A stretch of 64,000 bases of DNA from Verrucomicrobia bacterium Tous-C9LFEB (GTDB lineage: Bacteria; Verrucomicrobiota; Verrucomicrobiia; Methylacidiphilales; UBA1321): assembly GCA_002304345.1 (NCBI GenBank), contig NEUU01000015.1, forward strand, positions 32,279 through 96,278. Reading direction: 5' to 3'. The notes beneath the pieces were generated by a model. That model made no database searches. It was given only the letters and a program-made list of their open reading frames with translations, and had not been told where the DNA came from. Shown in pieces: positions 53,490 to 62,099 of this stretch. Every line of letters begins with the position of its first letter. The stretch's first letter is position 1. Both the position numbers and the translations under genes were made by a program.

Positions 53490-56400
53490 ATGATTAATTG
53501 GCTCATCAAGAAGGTTATCGGCACGAAGAACCAGCGCGAGGTCGCGCGCCTGCGTCCTGTTGTGGCCAAGATCAACGAACTCGAAGAACTCTATCGCACC
53601 TATTCCGACGAGCGGCTCATCGCCAAGACGCAGGAATTCCGCGACCGCTTGCAAAAGGGCGAGACGCTGGATGATCTGTTGCCAGAGGCGTTTGCGGTCG
53701 TGAAAAACGCCTGCCGTCGCTTCACCGAAGCCAAGCGGGTGATTCAAGTGCGCGGTCAGAATCTGAATTGGGAAATGATCCCGTTCGATGTGCAGCTGAT
53801 CGGCGGTATCGTTCTGCATCAGGGCAAGATTTCGGAAATGGCCACGGGCGAAGGTAAAACGCTCGTCGCGACGTTGCCGTGTTATTTGAACGCGCTGTCG
53901 GGCAAGGGCGTGCACGTCATCACGGTGAATGATTACCTCGCCGCGCGTGATAGCGAGTGGGTGGGCGAAGTGCACAAGTTCCTCGGCCTGACGGTCGGCT
54001 GCATCCAGCACGATCAATCGCCGCAGGTGCGCCGCGAGCAGTACAACTGCGACATCACGTACGGCACGAACAGTGAGTTCGGTTTCGATTATCTCCGCGA
54101 CAACGGCATGGCGACGACGAAGGAAGAACTCGTCCAGCGCGGCCACACCTTCGCCCTGGTCGACGAAGTGGATAGCATCCTGATCGACGAAGCGCGGACG
54201 CCGCTCATTATTTCCGGTCCGGCCACGGTTTCCTCGCACCAGTACGACAAGTTCAAGCCGCTGATCGAGCGTCTCGTGCAGGCGCAGAATCTGGAGTGCA
54301 ATCGGTGGGCGGGCGAAGCCAAGGAATTTCTCGACGCGGGCAAGATGGAAGAAGCGGGCCGGCTGATGTTCAAGATCAAGCTCTCGATGCCGCGCAACAA
54401 GCAGCTTTTGAAGTTGCTGGAAGATCCGGACAATCGCCGCGCGATGGATGATGCGGAGCTGGTGCTATATCAGGACATGCGCCGCTTGGAACTCTACAAG
54501 ATGAAGGACGAGGCACTCTTCACGATGGATGAGAAGAGCAGCGAGTCCGACCTGAGCGAGCGGGGTCGCGCGTTCCTGAATCCGAATGATCCGAACGCGT
54601 TCGTGTTGCCGGATCTGATCACGATTTTCCACGACGTCGAACAGGACGACTCCCTCTCCCGCGAGGAAAAGGAAAAGCGCAAGCAGGTCGCTCAGCAGAA
54701 GTACGACGAGGCGAGCGAGCGCATCCACAATATTTCCCAATTGCTCCGCGCCTATTGCGTGTTTGAAAAAGACGTGCAGTACGTCGTGCAGGAAAACAAG
54801 GTCATCATCGTCGACGAATACACGGGCCGCCTGATGCCGGGCCGCCGCTGGAGCGATGGCTTGCACCAGGCCGTGGAGGCGAAGGAAGGCGTGCAGATCG
54901 ATCGCGAGACGCAGACGCTGGCGACGATCACGATCCAGAATTACTTCCGCCTGTACGAGAAGTTGGGCGGCATGACCGGTACGGCGGAGACCGAGGCGAA
55001 CGAATTCCACGACATTTACAAACTCGGCGTGGTGGTGATTCCGACCAATCGCAACGTCGCCCGCGTCGACATCTGCGACAGCATCTACAAGACGCGCCGC
55101 GAGAAATACAACGCCATCGTGCGCGACATCAAGGAAGCTTACGCGAAGGGTCAGCCCTGCCTCGTGGGCACGGTCTCGGTGGAAAGCTCGGAGCTGCTCT
55201 CGCGCATGCTCAAGCGCGAAGGCATCGTCCACAACGTGCTGAATGCGAAGTTTCACCAGCAGGAAGCGGAAATCGTGGCTCGCGCCGGACAAAAGAGTGC
55301 GATCACGATCGCCACGAACATGGCGGGTCGCGGTACCGACATTAAGCTCGGACCCGGCGTGAAGGAAGTCGGCGGCCTCTACGTCGTCGGCACGGAACGC
55401 CACGAAGCCCGCCGCATTGACCGCCAGTTGCGCGGCCGTTGCGCGCGCCAGGGCGATCCGGGCGTGTCGAAGTTCTACATCTCCTTTGAAGACGATCTCA
55501 TGCGCAACTTCGGCGATTCGCGCCGCATCAGCAGCATGATGACCAAGCTCGGGATGAAGGACGACGAGGAGTTGCAGCATCCGTGGCTCAACAAGTCGGT
55601 CGAGACGGCGCAAAAGCGCGTGGAAGAGCGCAATTACCAGATCCGCAAACACACGCTCCAGTACGACGACGTGATGAACCAGCAGCGCGAGGTGATCTAC
55701 TCGTGGCGCAATGACATCCTCTTCACCGAGAACCCACGACAGGAAATCTTCGACGTGGTCGAGGAAGTCATCGGCATCGAGGCGGAAGGCCGCCTGACCG
55801 GCGGCGACGCGGATCACGACAGCTATGTGACGTGGTTGAACACGACGTTCCCCCTCGGCCTGCGCAAGACCGATCTCGATTTCAATGCCGACCCGAAGAC
55901 CATCGCGAAGCAGACGATGGAGAAGGTCAAGGCGGCGTACGATCTGAAGGTGCGCTTCGAGGAAGCCGCCGCCGTGCAAGTGCTCGAGCGGTACATCATC
56001 CTCGGCGCAATCGATCGCACATGGCAGGAACATCTCTACGCGATGGACGGCCTGCGCGGCAGCATCCATCTGCGCGCCATCGGCCAGAAGGACCCGCTGA
56101 TCGAGTACAAGCAGGAAGCCTTCAACATGTTTGAGGAAATGATGGGTCACATCAAATCCGATATCGTGACGGGTGTCTTCCGCTCCACGTCGAGCATCGT
56201 CGCGTTCGAACGGTTCCTCTCGGCCTTGCCGCAGCGTTTCATCTCCGATGCCAACGCGGGCAGCGCGAGCGGCATGGCGGGCGTCCCCGGCCTGCAGGGC
56301 ATGCCCGGCATCGCCCAACCGCAAGCCGGTCACAACCCGAACGAGGCCGCCGCGCCTGAAGCCCCGGTGGAATCAGCGCCGTTGCCCGTGCGTCGTACCG

Positions 56401-56507
56401 GCCCGAAGCTGGGCCGCAACGACCCGTGTCCACTCGACCCGAAGAAGAAGTTCAAGAACTGCTGTGGCGCCCTCGGCGAACACACCTGCATCAAGAACGT
56501 TCTGTAG
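53490..56507 (+). CDS. secA: Preprotein translocase ATPase SecA
   Basis: ATPase that drives Sec-dependent export through SecYEG. The protein has 1005 residues from ATG 53490. Motifs are MATGEGKTLVATLPC (Walker A), DEVDSILIDEARTPLIISGPA (Walker B), VVQENKVIIVDEYTGRLMPG, GRRWSDGLHQAVEAKEGV, ATNMAGRGTDIKLG and GLYVVGTERHEARRIDRQLRGR split over the second nucleotide-binding domain. Between ISGPA and FEKDVQY it is about 70 residues longer than E. coli SecA. The C-terminal metal motif is GRNDPCPLDPKKKFKNCCG, with the second Cys of Cys-x-Cys replaced by Leu, so zinc binding may be weaker. An upstream frame from 53391 is likely spurious. Confidence 0.97.
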   Translation: MINWLIKKVIGTKNQREVARLRPVVAKINELEELYRTYSDERLIAKTQEFRDRLQKGETLDDLLPEAFAVVKNACRRFTEAKRVIQVRGQNLNWEMIPFDVQLIGGIVLHQGKISEMATGEGKTLVATLPCYLNALSGKGVHVITVNDYLAARDSEWVGEVHKFLGLTVGCIQHDQSPQVRREQYNCDITYGTNSEFGFDYLRDNGMATTKEELVQRGHTFALVDEVDSILIDEARTPLIISGPATVSSHQYDKFKPLIERLVQAQNLECNRWAGEAKEFLDAGKMEEAGRLMFKIKLSMPRNKQLLKLLEDPDNRRAMDDAELVLYQDMRRLELYKMKDEALFTMDEKSSESDLSERGRAFLNPNDPNAFVLPDLITIFHDVEQDDSLSREEKEKRKQVAQQKYDEASERIHNISQLLRAYCVFEKDVQYVVQENKVIIVDEYTGRLMPGRRWSDGLHQAVEAKEGVQIDRETQTLATITIQNYFRLYEKLGGMTGTAETEANEFHDIYKLGVVVIPTNRNVARVDICDSIYKTRREKYNAIVRDIKEAYAKGQPCLVGTVSVESSELLSRMLKREGIVHNVLNAKFHQQEAEIVARAGQKSAITIATNMAGRGTDIKLGPGVKEVGGLYVVGTERHEARRIDRQLRGRCARQGDPGVSKFYISFEDDLMRNFGDSRRISSMMTKLGMKDDEELQHPWLNKSVETAQKRVEERNYQIRKHTLQYDDVMNQQREVIYSWRNDILFTENPRQEIFDVVEEVIGIEAEGRLTGGDADHDSYVTWLNTTFPLGLRKTDLDFNADPKTIAKQTMEKVKAAYDLKVRFEEAAAVQVLERYIILGAIDRTWQEHLYAMDGLRGSIHLRAIGQKDPLIEYKQEAFNMFEEMMGHIKSDIVTGVFRSTSSIVAFERFLSALPQRFISDANAGSASGMAGVPGLQGMPGIAQPQAGHNPNEAAAPEAPVESAPLPVRRTGPKLGRNDPCPLDPKKKFKNCCGALGEHTCIKNVL

Positions 56508-56537
56508 CCGAATTATTTCTCGCAGAGCTCGCCAAGG

Positions 56538-56593
56538 GCGGCAGCGTGACGCTGCACCCAGTAGCGGCGGGACACCGTCCCGCCCTACAGTCC
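56538..56593. repeat. GGCGGGACACCGTCCCGCC-type repeat after secA
   Basis: GCAGCGTGACGCTGC followed by GCGGCGGGACA-CCG-TCCCGCCCTACAG: a hairpin ending in the CCCTACAG arm of the TGTAGGG family. It lies 31 bp after the secA stop, before the small secreted gene. Confidence 0.6.
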
Positions 56594-56683
56594 GAGTTCC
56601 AGCTTGAAATCATCGATGAGAACGCGCCGGAGTACCACTGGATGCGCCATTGCATTTCCATGCCCGCTTGGCACCCTGCCCAG

Positions 56684-57055
56684 ATGAAATGGGCCATCAT
56701 CCTCGTACTATTAACGGCTTCCCTGTTCTGCGCTCACGCGGCTGTTCCTACGGATATCGCCAAACCCGACGAGGTAGCCCAATACAAAGCGGGAGAGTCT
56801 GCCGCGCGGAAGGATATGGAAAAAGGGCTCTACAAGTACGAGATTGTCGGCTTACCGAGACCAGAGGATGTCACACTGCCGGCAGAAGCAAAAAAACAGT
56901 ACGGCATCACGATAGTGTTTCATGGATGTATACCCGGCCCGAATGTCGCCTACGATCGCGGGTATCTTGACACAGTTGTCGCGACGTTGAAAAAGAAGCA
57001 CGGGTTCGACCCGGTGCAAAAGCTATCCGAAGATCTCTTGAAGCAAACGAAATAG
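56684..57055 (+). CDS. Small secreted protein of unknown function
   Basis: Protein of 123 residues with a signal peptide (1-18, WAIILVLLTASLFCAHA). The mature part has YKAGESAARKDMEKGLYKYE, ITIVFHGCIPGPNVAYDRGY and KKKHGFDPVQKLSEDLLKQT. I recognise no family. ATG 56684 is chosen because the signal peptide starts right after it; ATGs at 56660 and 56642 would add hydrophilic residues. It is in the secA-recA direction; 72 bp separate it from the next gene. Confidence 0.6.
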   Translation: MKWAIILVLLTASLFCAHAAVPTDIAKPDEVAQYKAGESAARKDMEKGLYKYEIVGLPRPEDVTLPAEAKKQYGITIVFHGCIPGPNVAYDRGYLDTVVATLKKKHGFDPVQKLSEDLLKQTK

Positions 57056-57126
57056 CCATGCGACTTAGCGAGCTTTGCGAGAAACAATTCCGTTGATTCC
57101 CAGTCCACTCTGCGAGAAACTATCCC

Positions 57127-57342
57127 ATGCGCTGGCTGAAAATCGGGATCTGGCTCGGGCTTGGTTTTGGTGCGGGACTCCTCCTCGCGAAGCTCGCGGT
57201 GGCGCTCTCTTTCTACGCCGCTGTGTTTCTGCTGATCGTCGTCGCGGCCTGTCTCGTGGCCGGTTTCCTCGGCCGCAATCTGGTCTTCCTGCGCACCTAT
57301 CTCTCCCTCCGCAAGGGCTGGCGCGAGCGCGACAAGCAATAA
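57127..57342 (+). CDS. Small two-helix membrane protein (71 aa)
   Basis: Protein of 71 residues with two transmembrane helices (about 5-22, IGIWLGLGFGAGLLLAKL; 25-50, ALSFYAAVFLLIVVAACLV) and a basic C-terminus (RTYLSLRKGWRERDKQ). The helices are separated by a very short turn. No family is recognised. It ends 43 bp before cinA on the same strand, in the same probable transcript. Confidence 0.65.
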   Translation: MRWLKIGIWLGLGFGAGLLLAKLAVALSFYAAVFLLIVVAACLVAGFLGRNLVFLRTYLSLRKGWRERDKQ

Positions 57343-57384
57343 AAACTTTGCGTCCCGACTGGCTCTGCGAGAAACTCCCCTCCT

Positions 57385-58617
57385 GTGAAAATTGAAGTCC
57401 TCAACACCGGCAGCGAGCTGTTGCTCGGCCACGTCACGAACACGCATCTGACCTACCTCGCGCAGGAGCTTTTCAGCTTCGGGTTGCGCGTGGAGCGGCA
57501 GGTGACCGTACCCGACGGGGCGGCGATTCGCACCGCGCTGGCGGAGGCGGTACAGCGCGCGGATCTCGTGATTGTGACAGGCGGACTCGGGCCCACTTCG
57601 GACGACATCACGCGCGATGTGGCGGCGGAACTTTTCCAGCGGACGCTGATTTATCACGACACGATTTTTCAGGAAATCCGCGCGTATCTGTCCACGCGTC
57701 ACGTCATTATTTCCGACCTGAATAAAAATCAGGCGATGGTGCCGGAAGGGGCGATCGTGCTGAAGAATGATTTCGGCACCGCGCCCGGCCTGATCATCGA
57801 GGACGGCGGCAAGGCGGTCGTGCTGCTGCCGGGGCCGCCCCGCGAGTTGAAGCCGATGTGGAAGAACAAGGTGGAGCCGTGGCTGCGCGACAAGCTCGCC
57901 GCGCTGAAGCGGCCGCCCGTTTACGAACGCATCTGGCGCATCGTCGCGGTGGGAGAATCGCGCGTGCAGGACATGCTGGAGCCGGTGCTCAAGGACCTCG
58001 GCGAGTTTGAATTCGGCTACTGCGCCCGCGCAGGCGAGGTGGATTTCCGTTTGATCACCCACGATGCGGCCGCGCTCGACAAAGCCGCTGTCATCATCCG
58101 CGAGAAAATCGGCGACGCGATCTACGCCGAGGGCACGCAGTCGATGGAGTCGACCGTGATCACGCTCGCGACCGCGAAGGGACTGAAAATCGCCACGGCC
58201 GAATCGTGCACGGGCGGACTTGTCGCGCACCGCTTGACCAATGTTCCCGGCGCGTCCGCCGTTTACTATCGCGGTTGGGTGACTTATTCCAACCTCGCAA
58301 AGGTGGAGGAACTCGGGGTCGATGCGACGCTCATTCTAGAAAAGGGCGCGGTGAGCCGCGAGGTGGCGAAAGCCATGGCCGAAGGCGCACTCGCGACCGC
58401 GAATGCCGATGTTGCCGTCGCATTGACCGGCATTGCCGGGCCCGATGGCGGGACGCCCGAAAAACCGGTCGGCACCGTCTGGATTGCCGTCGCGACGAAG
58501 GAAAAAACGGAGGCGTTCAGAAAAATCTTTTCGACCGACCGCGAGACCTTTAAGTACATGGCCTCGCAATCTGCGCTTGACGCGGTGAGGAAAGTCGTTA
58601 TACAGATGCATAAATAA
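57385..58617 (+). CDS. cinA: CinA-family protein (nicotinamide-nucleotide amidohydrolase)
   Basis: Protein of 410 residues with the two known CinA domains: an N-terminal MoCF-like domain (about 1-170; IEVLNTGSELLLGHVTNTH, LVIVTGGLGPTSDDITRDVA) and a C-terminal deamidase domain (about 250-405; ATAESCTGGLVAHRLTNVPG, ALTGIAGPDGGTPEKPVGTV). CinA recycles NMN produced by NAD-dependent ligase and is often found next to recA, as here, 42 bp upstream. The start is GTG 57385 (CCTCCTGTGAAAATT). Confidence 0.95.
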   Translation: MKIEVLNTGSELLLGHVTNTHLTYLAQELFSFGLRVERQVTVPDGAAIRTALAEAVQRADLVIVTGGLGPTSDDITRDVAAELFQRTLIYHDTIFQEIRAYLSTRHVIISDLNKNQAMVPEGAIVLKNDFGTAPGLIIEDGGKAVVLLPGPPRELKPMWKNKVEPWLRDKLAALKRPPVYERIWRIVAVGESRVQDMLEPVLKDLGEFEFGYCARAGEVDFRLITHDAAALDKAAVIIREKIGDAIYAEGTQSMESTVITLATAKGLKIATAESCTGGLVAHRLTNVPGASAVYYRGWVTYSNLAKVEELGVDATLILEKGAVSREVAKAMAEGALATANADVAVALTGIAGPDGGTPEKPVGTVWIAVATKEKTEAFRKIFSTDRETFKYMASQSALDAVRKVVIQMHK

Positions 58618-58659
58618 CGACTCGTCACAGTTTAACTCAAACACCACAGGATATCAGAT

Positions 58660-59715
58660 ATGGCCAAGGAACCCAAAGTTGCCGAACCGAAAAGCGAAAA
58701 TAAACCCAATGCCGCCCGCGATCGTAATCTCGAACTCGCCATTGCGGCCATTGCCAAGGAATACGGCGACGGTTCCATCATGCGCCTCGGCGACGACGGC
58801 GCGAAGCTGAATGTCGAATCCATTACCACGGGCAATTTCGCCATCGATGCCGCCCTCGGCGTCGGCGGTTTTCCCCGCGGTCGTATCATCGAAATCTTTG
58901 GCCCGGAATCGTCCGGTAAAACCACCCTCACCCTGACCGCCATCGCCCAGGCGCAAAAACGCGGCGGCGTCGCGGCCTTCATTGACGTGGAGCACGCGCT
59001 GGACCCGCAGTATGCGAAGAAGCTCGGTGTGAACATGAATGAGCTGCTCGTCTCGCAGCCCGATTCGGGCGAAGAAGCGCTCACCATCGCGGAAACGCTC
59101 ATCAAGTCCAATGCGGTCGACGTCGTGGTGCTCGATTCCGTTGCCGCCTTGATCACCAAGGCCGAACTCGAAGGTCAGATGGGCGACGCCACGGTCGGCG
59201 CGCAGGCCCGCCTCATGAGCCAGGCCATGCGCAAGCTGACCTCCTTCATCAGCAAGGCCAAGACCATCGCCATTTTCACCAACCAGATCCGCGAAAAGAT
59301 CGGCGTCATGTTCGGCAGCCCGGAAACCACCCCCGGTGGCAAGGCGCTGAAGTTCTATGCCTCGGTGCGCGTCGACATCCGCCGTATCGCCGCGATCAAG
59401 ACCCCGGACGGTCAGGTGCTCGGCAATCGCACGAAGATCAAGATCGTGAAGAACAAGGTGGCCCCCCCCTTCCGCGAATGCGAATTCGACATCATGTACA
59501 ACGAGGGCATTTCCCGCGAAGGCACGCTCATCGACATGGCGGTGGAACAGAACGTCATCGAGAAGAAAGGCGCCTGGCTCTACTTTGAGGGCACGCAGAT
59601 CGCCCAAGGGCGCGACGCGGGCAAGGAAGAGCTCAAGCGGAATCCCGAGCTCTACAGCAAGATCGAAGCGGGTCTCATGGCCAAGCTGTACCCGGTCAAG
59701 GAAGAGCAGGCCTAG
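58660..59715 (+). CDS. recA: Recombinase RecA
   Basis: Strand-exchange recombinase for homologous recombination and SOS induction. It is 351 residues, normal length, with Walker [10 protein letters not shown] (81-89), the [19 protein letters not shown] segment, [17 protein letters not shown], Walker [12 protein letters not shown], the DNA-binding loop region [40 protein letters not shown], and [15 protein letters not shown]. It follows cinA by 42 bp. I see no LexA-box-like inverted repeat just upstream. The stop codon is directly followed by the 5' flank of a TGTAGGGCG repeat. Confidence 0.98.
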   Translation: MAKEPKVAEPKSENKPNAARDRNLELAIAAIAKEYGDGSIMRLGDDGAKLNVESITTGNFAIDAALGVGGFPRGRIIEIFGPESSGKTTLTLTAIAQAQKRGGVAAFIDVEHALDPQYAKKLGVNMNELLVSQPDSGEEALTIAETLIKSNAVDVVVLDSVAALITKAELEGQMGDATVGAQARLMSQAMRKLTSFISKAKTIAIFTNQIREKIGVMFGSPETTPGGKALKFYASVRVDIRRIAAIKTPDGQVLGNRTKIKIVKNKVAPPFRECEFDIMYNEGISREGTLIDMAVEQNVIEKKGAWLYFEGTQIAQGRDAGKEELKRNPELYSKIEAGLMAKLYPVKEEQA

Positions 59716-59809
59716 TGGCTCATGTCTTGTGATGGGTTGTGCGCGCGGAATGCCTTTTTGTAGGGCGCGATGGCATCGCGCCGCGCCGCTTCACCGAAGC
59801 TCCCTACAG
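59716..59809. repeat. TGTAGGGCG repeat with 5' flank after recA
   Basis: Starts 3 bp after the recA stop with CTCATGTCTTGTGATGGGTT, GGAATGCCTTTTTGTAGGG, then GGCGCGAT-GGC-ATCGCGCC, GCCGCTTCACCGAAGC and the closing CCCTACAG (59802-59809). It is a nearly complete member of the family whose degenerate partner lies after the FAH gene. Confidence 0.8.
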
Positions 59810-59892
59810 GAAGACACTCGCAGCCTGCAAGTCAGGACAGACAGAATCCTGCATCGGATGACGCTTCGCCACACGTGAAGCATCTCGGAATT

Positions 59893-59930
59893 CACAAAAA
59901 GGGCGGCACTCCGGTGCCGCCCTTTTTGTG
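59893..59930. terminator. Strong bidirectional hairpin terminator
   Basis: CACAAAAAGGGCGGCAC-TCCG-GTGCCGCCC-TTTTTGTG: a 17-bp perfect stem with a 4-nt loop, flanked by A5 and T5 tracts. It fits an intrinsic terminator reading in either direction and would end the cinA-recA transcript. Confidence 0.85.
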
Positions 59931-59984
59931 TGGCGACATTAGTGGCAGGTACTGGAGGTTGTTTCCATCGGATTGCTTTCCACA

Positions 59985-60249
59985 AGTCCGGGCTCAGCGA
60001 GCCCGGCCACAACGCGACCACGACAGTCCGCTCTTCACCGCAACTCCGGGTGTAGGTGCCCTCGCTGGGCAGATGCCTTGCTGTAGCGGCTCACCGAACC
60101 TCCCTACAGTTCGGATCCATTGTTCATGGGCTGCCTACTTTAAAGTATCGCGCGCATGTTTCCAAATCGCTCCAGGACTGGGAATGCCACGTCCCTTGTA
60201 GGGCGGGGCACTGCGTGCCGCCGCGGCGCGATGCAATCGCGCCCTACAA
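59985..60249. repeat. Three short palindromic repeats in the recA-rpmB gap
   Basis: GTCCGGGCTC-AGC-GAGCCCGGCCAC (about 59985-60013), CTGTAGCGGCTCACCGAACC-TCCCTACAG (60081-60109) and a complete TTGTAGGGCG...CGCCCTACAA unit (60196-60249) with inner GGGGCACTGCGTGCCGCC and GCGCGATGCAATCGCGC. No gene is seen in the 783-bp gap from 59716 to 60498. Confidence 0.8.
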
Positions 60250-60439
60250 AGCAGACATGCCTCTGTGTCCAATACCTTATAATGCTCTCGCGTGGCGGGA
60301 TTGGGCAAGGGGGCAAAGGTTTATCCTATAGCCTTTTAAAGTATCATGCACAGATAAGAACCTATCCACGATCTTTTTGGGGTGGGGCTGGAGTGACGAG
60401 ACCTTAAGTGAAGATTGACACACCCTGTCTCCAAAGCAA

Positions 60440-60470
60440 AGCGGCGGTTCCCGGAATGGGAACCGCCGCT
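60440..60470 (-). terminator. Rho-independent terminator of rpmB
   Basis: GCGGCGGTTCCC-ATTCC-GGGAACCGCCGC on the minus strand, followed by TTTGCTTTG. It lies 28 bp after the rpmB stop, in the correct orientation. Confidence 0.8.
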
Positions 60471-60498
60471 TGAAGTGATTAGCTCGAGAGACCGGTGT

Positions 60499-60762
60499 TT
60501 AGATGATGCCAGCTTCCTTGAGGGAAGTGTAGGCACCGTTCTTGTTGATGGTCTTGAGCGCGCGGGCCGTCAGCTTGACGGTGACGTAGCGCTTGAGTTC
60601 CGGAACGAAAATCCGCTTGGTCTTCAGGTTGGGCTGGAAGGTGCGGGGGGTGTTGGCGGTAACGTGAGTACCGATACCACCTTTTTTCTTGGCTTTACCG
60701 CTACGGAGAATGCGGGTGCCTTTGACCGGTTTGGCTTTGGTAATGGAGCAAATTCTGGACAT
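60499..60762 (-). CDS. rpmB: 50S ribosomal protein L28
   Basis: Ribosomal protein of 87 residues: it begins MSRICSITKAKPVKGT, with the family pattern GTHVTANTPRTFQPNLKTKR, RIFVPELKRYVTVKLTARAL and KTINKNGAYTSLKEAGII. No zinc-ribbon Cys pair is present (only one Cys at residue 5), so it is the zinc-free type. It is 31 bp downstream of rpsR in the same direction, with the terminator beyond its stop. Confidence 0.95.
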   Translation of the reverse strand: MSRICSITKAKPVKGTRILRSGKAKKKGGIGTHVTANTPRTFQPNLKTKRIFVPELKRYVTVKLTARALKTINKNGAYTSLKEAGII

Positions 60763-60793
60763 GGTGTGGTTTCCTCTCTGTCTGTAAGTGGTC

Positions 60794-61030
60794 TTATTTC
60801 AGGAGAAGCACGTTGCGGGCGCGCTTGATTTCCTGGACAAGTTTACGATGGAGCTTGGAAGGCATGCCGGTGATGCGCCGCGGCAGGATGCGGCCTTTTT
60901 CGGTCACGAACTTCTTGAGCAGCTCGGTGTTTTTGAAATCAATCGCCTCCGAATTGATATCGATACGGCGCTTGGTCGTATTGCGCGGGTTGCGGCGGCG
61001 GGTGCGGTTGTTCTTGGGGTTAACGGACAT
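60794..61030 (-). CDS. rpsR: 30S ribosomal protein S18
   Basis: Ribosomal protein of 78 residues with a basic N-terminus ([19 protein letters not shown]) and the conserved core [48 protein letters not shown]. It is usually found with rpsF, ssb and rplI; here it is next to rpmB and downstream of the DksA-like gene instead. Confidence 0.94.
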   Translation of the reverse strand: MSVNPKNNRTRRRNPRNTTKRRIDINSEAIDFKNTELLKKFVTEKGRILPRRITGMPSKLHRKLVQEIKRARNVLLLK

Positions 61031-61110
61031 ACTTTTCTCTCTCTTCTATTATCACTTCTTCCTCGAAGGGCCACATCGGGCGGCCGCTCTCTCAGGAGAA
61101 CGCTATTCTG

Positions 61111-61833
61111 CTATTCTTTATCTTTCTTTCTATCATCGTCCTCGATGGATTCGTCTTCGTCCTCCGAGAAATTATCGGCAGCATCCATGAACTGCGGGGT
61201 GGTCTCCCAGCGGCGGCGACCGCGATTTTCGCGTTCGATCTGCTGCTGGCATTCCACGGTGCAGCGGGCAAAAGGTACGGCTTCGAGCCGCGCCCCAGGA
61301 ATCGCTTTACCCGACATCTCGCAGATGCCGTAGGTCCCGCCTTCAATGCGCTTGAGGGCCTCTTCGATCTCGTAGAGGGCGTCCTGCTCTTGGGAGAGCA
61401 AGCTCAGGGCGAAGTCCTTTTCATAGGCATCGCTGCCGGCATCGGCTTGGTGTTCGCCGAAGGCACTGGCTTCGCTGCCTTCCGGGCGGGAACGGAGGTT
61501 ATCCTGCGCGACGCCCTGCATTTGGTCAAGAATATGATCACGGAGTTCCAGAAGGCGAGTCCGCTGACGACTGATGAAATCTTTGCTTAACGACATTTTT
61601 TCCGGTGTAACGAGTTTGGAAACGGGTTTAAGGATGGGCTTCGGGGCCAGTTGCGAGCTGGGCTTGATCACGGCCTTGACCGGCTTGCTCTCGACGGCTT
61701 TCACCGCCTTGGAAGTAGGCTTGACCGTCTTGTGTTTAACGGCAGGCTGCGCTTTTTTTGTAGCCAAAGGTTTGGCTTTTTTTGCGCTCGGCTTGGCAGC
61801 TTTACTCTTGGGAGAACGGGATTTTTGGCCCAT
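61111..61833 (-). CDS. DksA/TraR-family zinc-finger protein with basic tail
   Basis: Protein of 240 residues. The first 80 residues are Lys/Ala/Pro-rich and look disordered (histone-H1-like). A coiled-coil region follows (about 85-110 and 140-165, with FISRQRTRLLELRDHILDQM), then the finger GTYGICEMSGKAIPGARLEA and FARCTVECQ. Cys171, Cys191 and Cys195 are present, but the position of the second Cys is Ser174, so it is a three-Cys variant. DksA-like proteins bind RNA polymerase and, with ppGpp, regulate stable RNA and ribosomal genes. Its location beside rpmB-rpsR is suggestive. The acidic C-terminus ends EDDDRKKDKE. Confidence 0.85.
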   Translation of the reverse strand: MGQKSRSPKSKAAKPSAKKAKPLATKKAQPAVKHKTVKPTSKAVKAVESKPVKAVIKPSSQLAPKPILKPVSKLVTPEKMSLSKDFISRQRTRLLELRDHILDQMQGVAQDNLRSRPEGSEASAFGEHQADAGSDAYEKDFALSLLSQEQDALYEIEEALKRIEGGTYGICEMSGKAIPGARLEAVPFARCTVECQQQIERENRGRRRWETTPQFMDAADNFSEDEDESIEDDDRKKDKE

Positions 61834-62099
61834 AAGAACCGGTAGTCCTAGCGAAGGGCCAACTCTTTGCCAATCAAAAAATTGGAATTTCTTTTACCGG
61901 AATCGTCTCTTTGACGTCAGAACCGCGCTTTCCGCGCACCTCTTTCCCTTCCTTTTTATGTCCTCTTTCCCCTTGGATTCCCGTCGTTTCGACCGAAATA
62001 GAACCAGAGAACGTCATCTGTTCGACATAAGTTCTTAATTCGAAGTGATTACTACCGACATTATTTAAAGATGGCTAAGTATTTAAGTTGTGTTATCTT
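61834..62099. promoter_or_regulatory. Divergent intergenic region between DksA-like and kinase genes
   Basis: 266 bp with A+T-rich centre, including ATTTAAG and TAATTCGAAG stretches and TTATTTAAAGATGGC before the kinase start. No confident -35/-10 pair, RNA gene or repeat is seen. Confidence 0.35.

Noticed and set aside
54465..56333. 622-codon open frame antisense to secA
   Set aside because: Arg/Asp/Val-biased shadow of secA; no family pattern.
58618..58659. LexA box upstream of recA
   Set aside because: The 42-bp gap has no clear inverted repeat of SOS-box type.
59716..60498. tRNA or other structured RNA gene in the recA-rpmB gap
   Set aside because: No tRNA cloverleaf, T-loop consensus or known RNA motif was found; the gap consists of repeats and a terminator.
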